A DNA stretch of 64,000 bases from Ruminococcaceae bacterium AM07-15. GTDB lineage: Bacteria > Bacillota > Clostridia > Oscillospirales > Butyricicoccaceae. Position numbers and translations under genes: made by a program. Under the pieces are notes generated by a model that was not told the origin of the DNA, made no database searches, and worked only from the letters and a program-made list of their open reading frames with translations. The DNA lies in the NCBI GenBank assembly GCA_003477405.1, contig QUDE01000001.1, forward strand, positions 211,651 to 275,650. Reading direction: 5' to 3'. Shown here piece after piece: positions 41,984 through 50,803 of the stretch (its first letter is position 1; the number at the start of each line of letters is the position of its first letter).

Positions 41984-42214
41984 TTAAAATTCTCTCCATC
42001 CGGTTGTTTTTCCGGTCTTGTTGTGCCGTGCCATGATCAGGCGGGTAGTCGGTGCTGAGGGCTGTACCACCAATTCCCCTTGCTTGTAGGCAGCTTCGGC
42101 TGTTTCCAGCGCATGGGAAAGGTCATAAGCCTCCACGGGAAACTCCTGAACGATCTGTTCTTCAATCGTTACGGTGTATTTCCTCAGCATTGGGTGAGAT
42201 GGTTTTTTCTTCAT
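41984..42214 (-). CDS. DpnD/PcfM-like small protein
   Basis: 76 residues with the pattern KYTVTIEEQIVQEFPVEAYD followed by a helix and a GELV turn, as in DpnD/PcfM-family proteins found on conjugative plasmids and elements. AAAGGAG precedes the ATG. The biochemical function of this family is not established. Confidence 0.65.
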   Translation of the reverse strand: MKKKPSHPMLRKYTVTIEEQIVQEFPVEAYDLSHALETAEAAYKQGELVVQPSAPTTRLIMARHNKTGKTTGWREF

Positions 42215-42328
42215 ATTCTACTCCTTTATAAAGAAAGGGACCGGCAGACCATAGCGGTACGGTTTGTCGATCCCTTTGTAATGATGCCCTCTGCCTATTT
42301 GGCAGAGCATTTGGCTGGCGCAGGAAAG

Positions 42329-42838
42329 CTAAGGCTGTGAAGCCTCCAAATCCTCGGATTTGAGTACACGGCCCTGTTTCTCCCGCAGCTGGGCAATATG
42401 TGCCTTCCATTCCTTTCGGGCCTGTTCTGCGCGTTGCAGTTCCACGACCTGTTGCTCCGGTGTGAGAGCGGAAAACTCATATTCCCGTTTGTCTGATTCT
42501 AAATCACGAATGACCTTCCGCATAATGGCGAGCGCCATTTCAGAGATGGTGGGAGGATGGTTTTCTATTGCTTCTCTGCCACGGCGGAACAGATCTAAAT
42601 AGGCATGATACTGTGCCTCAGTGATGAACTCCCAGCCGTAAGCATCCTGAATTTCCGCCTCGCTGTGGTACTGCATGGCGGCTTCAAAGTCAGCTTGCCT
42701 TGCGGCGGCCTCTTTATCGATTCGCCGCTGCAGTTTGGCGGATATGCGCTCCAGGTCTTTGAGGATCAGGGAGCAGGCCTCCGCCTCCTGTAAATAGCCG
42801 TGAGCCTCGCTGCTCAAGTATTTTTGCGGCCGCTTCAT
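42329..42838 (-). CDS. Coiled-coil backbone protein, unknown
   Basis: 169 residues, almost wholly helical and charged, with long heptad-like stretches (LKDLERISAKLQRRIDKEAA, LESDKREYEFSALTPEQQVV). No membrane segment. Overlaps the preceding gene by 4 bases. A hairpin with AAAGGGA/TCCCTTT arms lies after it at 42234-42277. Confidence 0.7.
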   Translation of the reverse strand: MKRPQKYLSSEAHGYLQEAEACSLILKDLERISAKLQRRIDKEAAARQADFEAAMQYHSEAEIQDAYGWEFITEAQYHAYLDLFRRGREAIENHPPTISEMALAIMRKVIRDLESDKREYEFSALTPEQQVVELQRAEQARKEWKAHIAQLREKQGRVLKSEDLEASQP

Positions 42839-43392
42839 GCCGCTTCCTCAGACGGCGCAGGCACCTCATAAATAATCTGCACAGGAATCAGTTCTCCGGG
42901 GCGGATATGCTCCGCAAGCTGCCATTCCCCGTTCCGCAAGACCTGTGAAGTGACATCATTATAGATCTCCGGGGGAGTGTGGTAGTCATTCATACACTCC
43001 GTAGGAACATACAGGCAGAAAAGCGGCAGGCTGAACACATGCAGGCTCTGCAAAACTACTTCACGGAGCTGCCTTGCCAGTGCCGCGATCTCATCCATGT
43101 CCTGTCGCTCAAAGGCGGCCTCGGAGATCTTTTTCAGGTACGGAGTATCTTTGATTGCCTCATTTATGTATTTCACGGCCTCGTCGCCGTAGCGGCTCTT
43201 GACGCGGATACCACCGAGGGAAATGTACTGAGTGTATGCGGTGGCAGTCTTACAGATGTTATCTTTCAGGTCTTTGAATGGCTTTGCGTATTTCGCTTTC
43301 AGATCTTCCATCGAAACGACCTCCAGGTTGCGCCGGAGCGTATCCAGATGGAATTCCAGGTCTTCACGCAGTTTCTTTTCTTTTTCGTCCAT
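42835..43392 (-). CDS. Backbone protein, unknown
   Basis: 185 residues, helical N-terminal half (LREDLEFHLDTLRRNLEVVS) and a more hydrophobic central part (VLQSLHVFSLPLFCLYVP) that is too short for a clear membrane protein. No recognised domain. Coupled to the coiled-coil gene by a 4-base overlap, so the products may interact. Confidence 0.7.
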   Translation of the reverse strand: MDEKEKKLREDLEFHLDTLRRNLEVVSMEDLKAKYAKPFKDLKDNICKTATAYTQYISLGGIRVKSRYGDEAVKYINEAIKDTPYLKKISEAAFERQDMDEIAALARQLREVVLQSLHVFSLPLFCLYVPTECMNDYHTPPEIYNDVTSQVLRNGEWQLAEHIRPGELIPVQIIYEVPAPSEEAA

Positions 43393-43434
43393 GTAGTCAA
43401 ACCTCCAATCTATTATGATTTATGTGTCACAGCG

Positions 43435-44316
43435 TCAGCAGGGGCTATGTCCTGCGGATTGCTGGCGCAACTCTTTCAGCAGAGTGCGTGCCACATCGGA
43501 CACCGCCTGCCAGTAAGCCTCACCGTAGGCGCAGCTGTGTTCCAGCTGGTTGGCGATCCGCTGCGGCAAATTGGGAGAACGCAGTAGTGCTTCTTTCTGT
43601 GTGTCAGAGAGCTCTTGAAAATCGTCACAGTTCTCAATATGCTCCCTGAAATCATCCCGCAGGCATTCTGCGCGGTACAATTCTGCCGTGCTGCGGCAAA
43701 ATGCAGGGGAAAGAGGCAGCGCCCGCTGTTCCAGCGCAATCGAAAAATGGTTCTCACAGTATTCGCCGTCCAGATAGCACTCATAGCTGTTGTCAGACTC
43801 TTCTTCGACGAATTGGCTGCTTTCTTTCCAGCGTGGAATGCTTCCAGCCAGAAATTCTTCCCGAAGATCATTGTGAAATTGATGTAGGGCATCGGTGCGC
43901 TCCGTGAAGATCGCTTCATAGGAACCATACTCCCCATCGGTAGCCCAGTGGACGGCGACTACATAGAGCGTCCCTGTGGGATATACCTGGGCAGGATGCT
44001 CAAGGGGAACAATCATTTCAGGCCCCATAATGACCATATCCAGGCCCAGATCCTCGATGTGTTTCTGCTCACGGTAAAGCTGTGAAAAGGTCTGCTCCAG
44101 CGCAAGACGCTCCGCAGAGAGCACCGGCGCTTCAAACGCGCAGTAGATGTCCGGCGTGTCGTTGTCAGTCTCCCGGTCATCCTCGGTGCGGATTTCAAGG
44201 ATATTTCCGAAGAGCCCTGCGTAATCGCTCGCTTCATTGGCAACAATGCGTCCGCCGACTTTGTAGCAGACACCCTCATGCCAAAATTCTTCTCCAGGCT
44301 GATGATAAATCATCAT
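43435..44316 (-). CDS. Acidic backbone protein, unknown
   Basis: About 293 residues from the ATG at 44316 (or 44313), just after AAGGAGG; the frame to 44409 lacks a ribosome site. The protein is very acidic, begins MMIYHQPGEEFWHEGVCYKV and has a predicted beta-rich first half and helical second half with several Cys. Not recognised. High acidity is shared with anti-restriction and other DNA-mimic proteins, but that is only a thought. Confidence 0.7.
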   Translation of the reverse strand: MMIYHQPGEEFWHEGVCYKVGGRIVANEASDYAGLFGNILEIRTEDDRETDNDTPDIYCAFEAPVLSAERLALEQTFSQLYREQKHIEDLGLDMVIMGPEMIVPLEHPAQVYPTGTLYVVAVHWATDGEYGSYEAIFTERTDALHQFHNDLREEFLAGSIPRWKESSQFVEEESDNSYECYLDGEYCENHFSIALEQRALPLSPAFCRSTAELYRAECLRDDFREHIENCDDFQELSDTQKEALLRSPNLPQRIANQLEHSCAYGEAYWQAVSDVARTLLKELRQQSAGHSPC

Positions 44317-44508
44317 TGCTCCCTCCTTTTTGTGGGGTGGGGCTGGGTACAATGCCCTAGCCCCGCAGATCAAAAATCGTTCAGTTATCCGCGACGAAAA
44401 TGGCGGCACCGCTCATACACATGCAAATGAGTGGCAGCAAAAGAGCGGTAGGCTTGCAGCTTACCAGACTGGCGATCCCGATACCCGCTGGGGCGGGTCG
44501 TGTTGTGA

Positions 44509-45018
44509 TCAGTCGTCACTTTCCTGTTCGTCTTCGTCCTCTTCCCAGGGAGAGTCATCAACATCAGTATCTGCCTCCTTCATCTGCTCGGCGGGTTGCT
44601 TTGTCCGCTTGAAGGCCAGAACAAGAGCATCCTCACCAAAATCATCTTCCTTCTTCTTGCGTTTCTTTTTCCTGCGGCATTTTTCCATGGCAGCGTCATA
44701 GTCATAGCCGATGCCGGCCTGAAATTTGCCTGCAATTTCCCTCATTTTTTCCGCATGATACTCATAAAGGGCACGATGAAAACCAGTCAGGTCCCATTGC
44801 TCACAGGCCATCTCCAGCAGCCGTGCATAGTCCCGTAAGGCATTGACTGCTTTGCAGATATCGCCATAGCAGGTCTTGAACACATGGGAGCCGTCCAAAT
44901 CATGAAAGCAAAGGGAGAGTTCCTGCCCCAGCAGGAAGTCTAACTCCATCGGCTGCCGGAGCACAGGCTCGTATAATCCTTTTGGCAATTCTAAAGCGTT
45001 GTGCTGCTGTTCATCCAT
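44509..45018 (-). CDS. Backbone protein with basic then acidic tail, unknown
   Basis: 169 residues from the ATG at 45018, which follows GGAGG and overlaps the preceding gene by 8 bases; the longer frame to 45105 is antisense-like. The C-terminus has a Lys/Arg run (CRRKKKRKKKEDD) and then a strongly acidic end (EEDEDEQESDD). The globular part is not recognised. The gap 44317-44508 holds a GGGGCT/AGCCCC hairpin near 44341-44367. Confidence 0.68.
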   Translation of the reverse strand: MDEQQHNALELPKGLYEPVLRQPMELDFLLGQELSLCFHDLDGSHVFKTCYGDICKAVNALRDYARLLEMACEQWDLTGFHRALYEYHAEKMREIAGKFQAGIGYDYDAAMEKCRRKKKRKKKEDDFGEDALVLAFKRTKQPAEQMKEADTDVDDSPWEEDEDEQESDD

Positions 45019-45448
45019 TGGCGTGGTCCTCCGGCGGAGCAGATACCAGCCCAGCAAAAAGCATTTGCATGGCAGTACGGTATCCAGACTCAAAAGCCTG
45101 TTCAATCACAGCGCTGTTGCGCTCACCGGCGGCCGTTTGGTACACCTCGAAAGCTGCCAGAGCTGCAGGAGTTTTGGAGAGTTCCCCGCGTAGGGCGGTC
45201 TCAGCCGCAGATACTGTGTGGTTAAGTACCTGCTGCTTTTTGTCCTGCTCCTTAAAAACACTCGGTTCGTACTCGCCGTAATAGAGGTCATGCAGGAAAT
45301 TGGGCTCAATAGTCATGCCATGCGGCAAAGACATTTTTGGTTGGGTAAGGCCATCGGCAATGCGTTCCAGAGCCTTGATGAGATGGGGCAGCTGGGCGTC
45401 AAAAAAGCGGCGGCCGCATATCGTTTCGTGAAAATTCAAAGATTGCAC
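45011..45448 (-). CDS. DUF6809-like protein
   Basis: 145 residues. NFLHDLYYGEYEPS followed by a helical bundle ending in ESGYRTAMQMLFAGL matches the pattern of DUF6809 proteins, small helical proteins common in Firmicutes mobile elements. Function not known. It overlaps the next gene by 8 bases. Confidence 0.65.
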   Translation of the reverse strand: MQSLNFHETICGRRFFDAQLPHLIKALERIADGLTQPKMSLPHGMTIEPNFLHDLYYGEYEPSVFKEQDKKQQVLNHTVSAAETALRGELSKTPAALAAFEVYQTAAGERNSAVIEQAFESGYRTAMQMLFAGLVSAPPEDHANG

Positions 45449-45534
45449 CTCCTGTCAATGAAAAGCCCGCCGGCGGCATATGAGCTGCGGCGGCTGTTGA
45501 TTCGGACCCCGGTGGGGCATGGTTTCTTTCTGGG

Positions 45535-45978
45535 TCAGTCGAAACAATCGTGCTGCATAGCCTTTTCACAGGCCAGAGCCAGGCCATCCAGCAGTTGCGG
45601 AACAGCCTCCATATACTGGGCCGTAATGCCCAAAGCATCAAGAGTTTCCTGCACATCGCCGGTATAACTGTACTCATGGTTCTCCAACTCCTGGAGGAAC
45701 ATATCACAGATAAAACCTTGCCCGGTTTTGTCGACGGCAATGGCATCTTCCAGCTCTTTTCGGTGTCGGGTGAACATTTCATTCAGTTTTGCGACATCGC
45801 TTTTACGGCAGTAGCCGCCTCCAAAAATGCTGCATACCTGGCGGGTGTCCGAGGGGGACAAGCCCAGCTTGCGCATTCCTTCAGCAAACTGCTGTTTATT
45901 AAAAGCAAAGAACATGGGAAATGCGTTTACTTCCGCCTGCTGGCGGTTGCGCATCTCTTGGTATTGGTTGGTACTCAT
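45535..45978 (-). CDS. Backbone protein, unknown
   Basis: 147 residues from the ATG at 45978, after AAAGGAG, overlapping the gene before it by 4 bases. Helical with short motifs (FAFNKQQFAEGMRKLG, ICDMFLQELENHEYSY); no known domain identified. Confidence 0.68.
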   Translation of the reverse strand: MSTNQYQEMRNRQQAEVNAFPMFFAFNKQQFAEGMRKLGLSPSDTRQVCSIFGGGYCRKSDVAKLNEMFTRHRKELEDAIAVDKTGQGFICDMFLQELENHEYSYTGDVQETLDALGITAQYMEAVPQLLDGLALACEKAMQHDCFD

Positions 45979-46163
45979 GCGGCACTCCTTTCTTCTGGTA
46001 CGCCTGCTGCCAGAGGAATTACCCGCCATTCCTCCGGCCGGCGCTGGTTTTGGCAGACCTTTTCTAAAATTTCATATTTTCCGCAGATAGCGTACTGTAT
46101 CCAGCATCGACATGGGCGGCCGCCGGTTCCCTGCGCTGAAAAGTGTTCCAGTGCGTACATCAT
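45975..46163 (-). CDS. Small Cys-containing protein, unknown
   Basis: 62 residues from the ATG at 46163. CRCWIQYAICGKYEILEKVC gives three or four Cys that could bind a metal. The ribosome site is weak, but the 4-base overlap with the following gene supports it. The longer frame to 46232 runs antisense-like through the end of the preceding gene and is rejected. Confidence 0.6.
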   Translation of the reverse strand: MMYALEHFSAQGTGGRPCRCWIQYAICGKYEILEKVCQNQRRPEEWRVIPLAAGVPEERSAA

Positions 46164-46173
46164 AGGCGCCGCC

Positions 46174-46857
46174 TCAGTCCAGAAGCGCCAGCTGACGAAG
46201 ATCATGCAGCAGGCTGCGGTTGTTCTGTTCATACTGGGGCAGGAACGGCTGATCCAGGTCGAAGTTGTAATAGTGATAGAACAGGATCTTGAACACAGAT
46301 GCCCGGCGCAGTTCCTCTGGTATGCGGCGCATCAGCTTGCCGATTTCCGGGATGGCCCGGTACTGCTGTTTCAGGAATTCCTTATCTTCCCGGGGAAAGT
46401 TTCGGTACAGCCAGTCCTTGACAAGCACCTTCCCGCCGCTGAAGTGATACTGCTGGTTATCATCAAAACAGAGGCGGTATTCAAAATCCCGGCCGCGCTC
46501 ACCGGGCCCCGCCGAAAATGGGTAAAGGCGGCAGGTTCGAGGGCGGGCGGCATAGATACTGCACTGGTTGCCCTGCAGAAAAACACAGGATGCTTCTGCT
46601 CCAACCGTTTTGAGTGTGTAAATGGGATACCCTTCATCGGTGAGCGGTGTGGGCTCGCAGTATTGGAGAAGCACATCATCCGTACTGCGGACACCGCAAT
46701 GCTGCTCTCGAAGGTGTTTTGCCATCCGGTAGGCGTCCAGGCTTTCCACCATGACACAGCCCTCGATGCGGCGGCAGCAATGGCCGCATTGGCTGCACTG
46801 GTATGTGACAAACTCCTTGGCGCTTACGGAAACAGCAAGGGTTTTGGATTGTTCCAT
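46174..46857 (-). CDS. YkgJ-family Cys-cluster (Fe-S or zinc) protein
   Basis: 227 residues from the ATG at 46857, after GGAGGA. The motif CSQCGHCCR near residue 20, a later Cys in CVFLQGNQCSIY and RPRTCRLYPF form the eight-Cys pattern of the YkgJ/UPF0153 family, thought to hold a metal cluster. The exact reaction is unknown. Its presence on a mobile element is common in this group of bacteria. Confidence 0.8.
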   Translation of the reverse strand: MEQSKTLAVSVSAKEFVTYQCSQCGHCCRRIEGCVMVESLDAYRMAKHLREQHCGVRSTDDVLLQYCEPTPLTDEGYPIYTLKTVGAEASCVFLQGNQCSIYAARPRTCRLYPFSAGPGERGRDFEYRLCFDDNQQYHFSGGKVLVKDWLYRNFPREDKEFLKQQYRAIPEIGKLMRRIPEELRRASVFKILFYHYYNFDLDQPFLPQYEQNNRSLLHDLRQLALLD

Positions 46858-46872
46858 ACATTCCTCCATAAA

Positions 46873-46905
46873 AAAGGCCGCGGCAGACAAGTGCGCCTGC
46901 CACGG
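46873..46905 (-). terminator. Terminator
   Basis: On the minus strand GGCCGTGGCAGG...CTGCCGCGGCC followed by TTTTTTAT. It lies between the 81-residue gene and the YkgJ-type gene, so the latter needs read-through or its own promoter. Confidence 0.8.
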
Positions 46906-46946
46906 CCGGGACCTATGGGGCATTACCCCTTATTGTTTTGACTTCT

Positions 46947-47192
46947 CTACGCGCACGCGGCCAGAACCGTCGGGAGCGGGCTGGCGGCCGCCAGCGGGAA
47001 AGGATCCATCGAAAGGAAGTAGTTGGAGTTGAGCGTTTCGAAATGCACCAGATCCCCGGACTGCTGATGGATCGTCACAACGGGCGAGGTCCGGTAGTCG
47101 GAGCCGTTGGCACGCAGGAAGGCGCAGTGGCCGAGAACCAGCGGGCACAAAAGCATTCCGTGCATTACAATGGACTTTTTCGATTTCGTCAT
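46947..47192 (-). CDS. Small backbone protein, unknown
   Basis: 81 residues from the ATG at 47192, nine bases after GGAGG. The first 30 residues include a hydrophobic run (HGMLLCPLVLGHCAFL), and the rest is YRTSPVVTIHQQSGDLVHFE and a Pro/Ala-rich end. A competing frame one base away (46930-47208) reads as nonsense. No domain recognised. Confidence 0.6.
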   Translation of the reverse strand: MTKSKKSIVMHGMLLCPLVLGHCAFLRANGSDYRTSPVVTIHQQSGDLVHFETLNSNYFLSMDPFPLAAASPLPTVLAACA

Positions 47193-47245
47193 AATAGTCA
47201 GCCTCCATTCATTTTTGACATTGGCCTGCCAGGGGCGGCAGGCAT

Positions 47246-47785
47246 TTACTCATAGCACAACTCCAGAAACACCGCGCGGACCTCTTCCAGAAGCTCCTTG
47301 ATGCGTTTCATGGGGAGCTTTTCACGGCTGGCGATCTCGCGGATGCCGTAGCCGCAGCCCTTCATGCGGACGATGTTCATTTGCTGCATGGAAACACGGC
47401 CAGCCAGGTCATGGAGCAGCTGCTTCATCTCAAATTCCTGCATCAGATCATCCTGCGCCGGCAGCAGTTCCTCCAGGGGCACTCCGTCCGGGTACAGGCC
47501 AATGTGAATGCTGAGGATTTCAGCGTTGCGCTTGCGGCGTTCTTGACTACGGAAATAGTCATAGAGGCGAAACCTCATTTGCCTTATGGCGATTGTGCTG
47601 AAAGAATACTCTTGGGCAGATGTGCTATCGCAGTAATCCCGTACTGCCTTCAGGTAAGGGAAAATGACGACATCATAAAACTCGTCTTCCGGCAGATGGT
47701 TGTCATTTAAAAATTTGTAGACCAGGCCGTGATGTTCAGCGGCAAACTCCTGTTGCTCCTTTGTTAACGGTACTTCACATAACAT
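47246..47785 (-). CDS. Sigma-70-like factor of the element
   Basis: 179 residues. Residues 15-90 look like sigma region 2 (HGLVYKFLNDNHL, DEFYDVVIFPYLKAVRDYCD, IRQMRFRLYDYFR), and the end like region 4 (MQQMNIVRMKGCGYGIREIA). The ATG follows GGAGG. It stands alone between two terminators and may direct transcription of element genes. A second sigma-like gene lies at 53490-54065. Confidence 0.75.
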   Translation of the reverse strand: MLCEVPLTKEQQEFAAEHHGLVYKFLNDNHLPEDEFYDVVIFPYLKAVRDYCDSTSAQEYSFSTIAIRQMRFRLYDYFRSQERRKRNAEILSIHIGLYPDGVPLEELLPAQDDLMQEFEMKQLLHDLAGRVSMQQMNIVRMKGCGYGIREIASREKLPMKRIKELLEEVRAVFLELCYE

Positions 47786-47810
47786 ATATATTTCCTCCAG
47801 TCTAAAGCAA

Positions 47811-47850
47811 AAAAGGGATACCCCCGGCGTGAGCCGAAGGTATCCCTTGA
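47811..47850 (-). terminator. Terminator
   Basis: AAGGGATACC...GGTATCCCTT stem, inner GGC/GCC stem, and TTTTTTGC on the minus strand; it ends the DUF932 transcript before the sigma-like gene. Confidence 0.85.
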
Positions 47851-47886
47851 TGACATGTCATGCGGCTGAGGCCGCAACAAAACTCA

Positions 47887-48732
47887 TTACGCAGGCAGCT
47901 TCTCGTAGTTGCCGTTGATCTCACCGACCACATAGCTCCCATCGGGGCTGTCGGGCGCCGTAGCGGACTCCGGGATCACATAGTCGCAGTCGTTGGTACG
48001 CTGCTCCTCGTTGATCAGGGCCCGCTGGATGTTGATGGCCTTGATCTGCTCCTTAAAGCCATTGGCATAGGCGCGGATCTGAGCCAGTTCCTCGCCCTGG
48101 AAGTCGCGCACAAGGCGGAAGGTGGCAACGCTGTAGTCGTTGCTGCCATTGTTCTCCTTCTTGAGCCCAATCTGGATCAGGCTGCCATAGGTGGCGCGCC
48201 GGCGGTAGACAAAGGCCCGGTTCAGGAACTCCTTGAACGGCTTGATGCTGGTAGGCGGCAGAGAAATCAGCAGAGGCATATACTCGCCGCTACGCAGCAG
48301 GTAGATGTCCCGCATATTCTTGCAGGCCTTGCCGCGGCCGCCGTCTCTGGCCGAACCGTATGCGTTCATCGGGCAGGTGGCGCAGGCACCGCCCGGTTCC
48401 CCGATGCCGGTCTTGCCGTCCACAGAAGAGCAGAGAGGCTTGGTGTCCTCGTCATACTCGCTGCCTTCCGGCCACAGGGTATAGGCAGAATGATTGTAGA
48501 GAATGACTCCTTCCAGGGTCCGGGCATAATCCGGATTGTCGGGGTCTTCCGTGGGGATCTCGAACTGCAGGGCGCCGCCGGCGGGAATTTTCACCCGCTG
48601 GAAACTCATCATCTGCAGGCCGTCCGCATCCTCCGCGATCTCATCGCTGCTGAAATCACCCTCCACCATCGCAGGGAGCAGGAAAGTGTTCCGCTCAGGA
48701 GTGTTCATCATAGAAGTGTTCTGTTCGTACAT
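47887..48732 (-). CDS. Backbone protein with four-Cys motif, unknown
   Basis: 281 residues from the ATG at 48732, after AAGGAGG. A Cys cluster (GGACATCPMNAYGSA, then GRGKACKNMR, with an earlier CSS) suggests one zinc site in the middle. The C-terminal half is helical. It follows the DUF932 gene with 38 bases between, a pair often seen on large elements, and may take part in DNA handling; I cannot name the family. Confidence 0.72.
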   Translation of the reverse strand: MYEQNTSMMNTPERNTFLLPAMVEGDFSSDEIAEDADGLQMMSFQRVKIPAGGALQFEIPTEDPDNPDYARTLEGVILYNHSAYTLWPEGSEYDEDTKPLCSSVDGKTGIGEPGGACATCPMNAYGSARDGGRGKACKNMRDIYLLRSGEYMPLLISLPPTSIKPFKEFLNRAFVYRRRATYGSLIQIGLKKENNGSNDYSVATFRLVRDFQGEELAQIRAYANGFKEQIKAINIQRALINEEQRTNDCDYVIPESATAPDSPDGSYVVGEINGNYEKLPA

Positions 48733-48770
48733 AGTTCGTTCCTCCTTAAAATTGGATGGTTGGCAGCCAC

Positions 48771-49844
48771 TCAGGCGGCCAGCTGGTTGATACGGCTCCA
48801 CTGCCTTGCCGGCATGGAGAGAATGTTGTAACCGATGCCCTCCAGTGCAGTCGCCCGGTCATAGTCCGGGACATCCTGGCTGTGGCGGGTCACCGCATTG
48901 GATAAACCATAGAGCGTCAGGTCGTTGCCCTCGATCAGCCGCTGCAGCACACCGGAGCTTTCCTCATCAGTGATGTGGAAGTCCCTGCTGACCAGCTTGA
49001 CAATGCCGGGGACATCGGTGGTATTCATGCGAGCCTCCTTGGCCTCCCGCATCATGTTGACTACACGGGTAAAGCGCACCTCGTCTACCACGGCCCGCAC
49101 CGTGTCCTGGATCTTCATGGCAAAGGCTTTGTCGTCTGCCTCCAGCGTCTTTTCCGAATACAGCTGATAGTTCTCCGAAGCCTCGTTGACGCGGCCCACA
49201 TGGTTGCGGCGCGTCTGGGCATCATTTACGACCATTCCGTTACTGCATACCAGCCGGTAGACCAGCGGCTGGATGTTCACCGAACCGAGTCCCACCTCGC
49301 TGTTGCTGATGATGATGCCGGACTGAACGATGTCGCCCGGTACGACCTCGGCCTCCAGGCGGGTGTTGACTACCTTGATATACATGCGGCTTTCCGTGAG
49401 CTGGCAGCTCTCAAAGTGCATTCCCTCCATATCCTGAAGGACGGGAAGGACGATACTCGCAATATCAAGGTTGTCAATGCGCCGGTAGCGGTTGCTTAAA
49501 AATGCCCGTGCCGTACCCTCAATGGTGCGGATCATACGGACAGAGGGCTCCCGCTGGAACCAGGCGTTCACATTCTGCGCCAGCAGCTGGGGATATTCCT
49601 CCATCATCTTGTCATAGTAGGCCGCCGGGATCTTCAGGTGTGTGCCGATCTGCCGGTGGGCAATGGAATTAACCTCCAGCGGTTCAAGCGCCGGGACACC
49701 GGACTGGTCATAGGCGTTGAGGTACAGCTTCGAGTCAAAAGGCTCCAGACGAAGGCTGCGGGTGTCCAGCATATAGTCGGCTTTCAAATCAGCCTGGCGC
49801 TGGATCTCCTTTGCCATGTCTACAAGACTGATCCCTGATTTCAT
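48771..49844 (-). CDS. DUF932 protein (phage/plasmid-like)
   Basis: 357 residues. The stretches FLSNRYRRIDNLDIASIVLP, MYIKVVNTRLE, PLVYRLVCSNGMV and the RRNHVGR that follows are characteristic of DUF932 (the phage/plasmid-like protein family). Members are found on plasmids, phages and integrative elements next to SSB and RecT-type genes. The molecular role is unknown. Next to it are a membrane protein gene and the Cys-motif gene. Confidence 0.85.
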   Translation of the reverse strand: MKSGISLVDMAKEIQRQADLKADYMLDTRSLRLEPFDSKLYLNAYDQSGVPALEPLEVNSIAHRQIGTHLKIPAAYYDKMMEEYPQLLAQNVNAWFQREPSVRMIRTIEGTARAFLSNRYRRIDNLDIASIVLPVLQDMEGMHFESCQLTESRMYIKVVNTRLEAEVVPGDIVQSGIIISNSEVGLGSVNIQPLVYRLVCSNGMVVNDAQTRRNHVGRVNEASENYQLYSEKTLEADDKAFAMKIQDTVRAVVDEVRFTRVVNMMREAKEARMNTTDVPGIVKLVSRDFHITDEESSGVLQRLIEGNDLTLYGLSNAVTRHSQDVPDYDRATALEGIGYNILSMPARQWSRINQLAA

Positions 49845-49877
49845 TGTGATTTCACTCCCCTCTCTGGGTGATGGCGG

Positions 49878-50693
49878 TCACCAGGAGACCTGGATGCCCT
49901 GCGCCGTGGTTTCAGCCGACAGGCCCTTGCTTTCAAACACTTCCACCAAGCGGGGCCAATAGACCTTCGCGGGAAAGTTCGCAAGATGTTCCTGCGGCAC
50001 CAGTTCATCGTCCTGCTGGATGCAGATGTCGCCGTTTTCCCGCAGCGTGAGCTTGCTGTGCCCACGGGAATTCAGGTCGGCGATCAGCGTTTCCATGACT
50101 TCGCGCCCACAGTTTTCGTACCAGATGCGCGGATCAATGGGCTGCTTGTTGGGCGGGATATTGGCTTCATCGCCCTGTTCTGTGCCAGCCTTGGACAGAG
50201 GCACGATTTTGAGCAGGTCACACTGAATGGTCGCGTCCTGCCCGAATGTGATGTCTGCATGGTCGAATCCATCTACATTGTGAAGCCGGATGCGCCCAGT
50301 GCCATTGGTGCGGATCAGCTCTGCCGGCCGCTTCTCACACCACTCAAAGCAGGCGTCAGAATACGACGAGCGCAGATAGGCCAGAATCCGGTGGTTGGCA
50401 TAGCGGAGCAGCAGGTCGTCTGAAACAGGTTCCTCCAGTTCCGGGACCTGGAATGTGCTCTGGGCAATGCCTTCAGCGTGCAGCCGGCGTTCTCTCTGCT
50501 GGCGCTGCCGGCGGCGTTTGGCTTGCTGCATATACGGGAGCAGGAGGATCAGAACGACCCAAAGCCCCCAAAGGGTGAATACCCCAATCAGCAGCCACGC
50601 CTGCCACGGCCCGCGCACCAGAGCCATGATGGCGATGACAGCACCGATCAAGATGGTGATGCTGCCGCTCAAAAGTCCCTTGTCATTACTCAT
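49878..50693 (-). CDS. Membrane-anchored backbone protein
   Basis: 271 residues. Two membrane segments near 9-27 and 33-54 form an N-terminal hairpin, followed by a very basic stretch (QQAKRRRQRQQRERRLH) and a cytoplasmic domain of about 190 residues without known motif. Probably faces the cytoplasm. It begins after a terminator, so it may have its own promoter, and is followed by the DUF932 gene. Confidence 0.75.
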   Translation of the reverse strand: MSNDKGLLSGSITILIGAVIAIMALVRGPWQAWLLIGVFTLWGLWVVLILLLPYMQQAKRRRQRQQRERRLHAEGIAQSTFQVPELEEPVSDDLLLRYANHRILAYLRSSYSDACFEWCEKRPAELIRTNGTGRIRLHNVDGFDHADITFGQDATIQCDLLKIVPLSKAGTEQGDEANIPPNKQPIDPRIWYENCGREVMETLIADLNSRGHSKLTLRENGDICIQQDDELVPQEHLANFPAKVYWPRLVEVFESKGLSAETTAQGIQVSW

Positions 50694-50731
50694 ATTTTTA
50701 CCGTCCTTCCTTTAGATTTTTGCCTGAAAAC

Positions 50732-50790
50732 AAAAAAAGAGGGACCGCACCAAGCTTCAGATCATTCTGAAAACTTGATACGGTCCCTCT
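50732..50790 (-). terminator. Terminator after the SSB-like gene
   Basis: AGAGGGACCG...CGGTCCCTCT with TTTTTTTG on the minus strand. A long inner hairpin with CAGA/TCTG is included. Confidence 0.88.
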
Positions 50791-50803
50791 GGAGTGCCGG
50801 CTT

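Noticed and set aside
42329..42838. Possible phage tail-tape or SMC-like protein
   Set aside because: The coiled coil is short (169 residues) and there are no Walker motifs or tail genes nearby.
45550..46941. 463-codon frame on the + strand
   Set aside because: Antisense to four minus-strand genes with ribosome sites and overlaps, including the YkgJ-type gene with its Cys motif.
47860..48831. 323-codon frame on the + strand
   Set aside because: Antisense to the Cys-motif backbone gene; starts inside a terminator.
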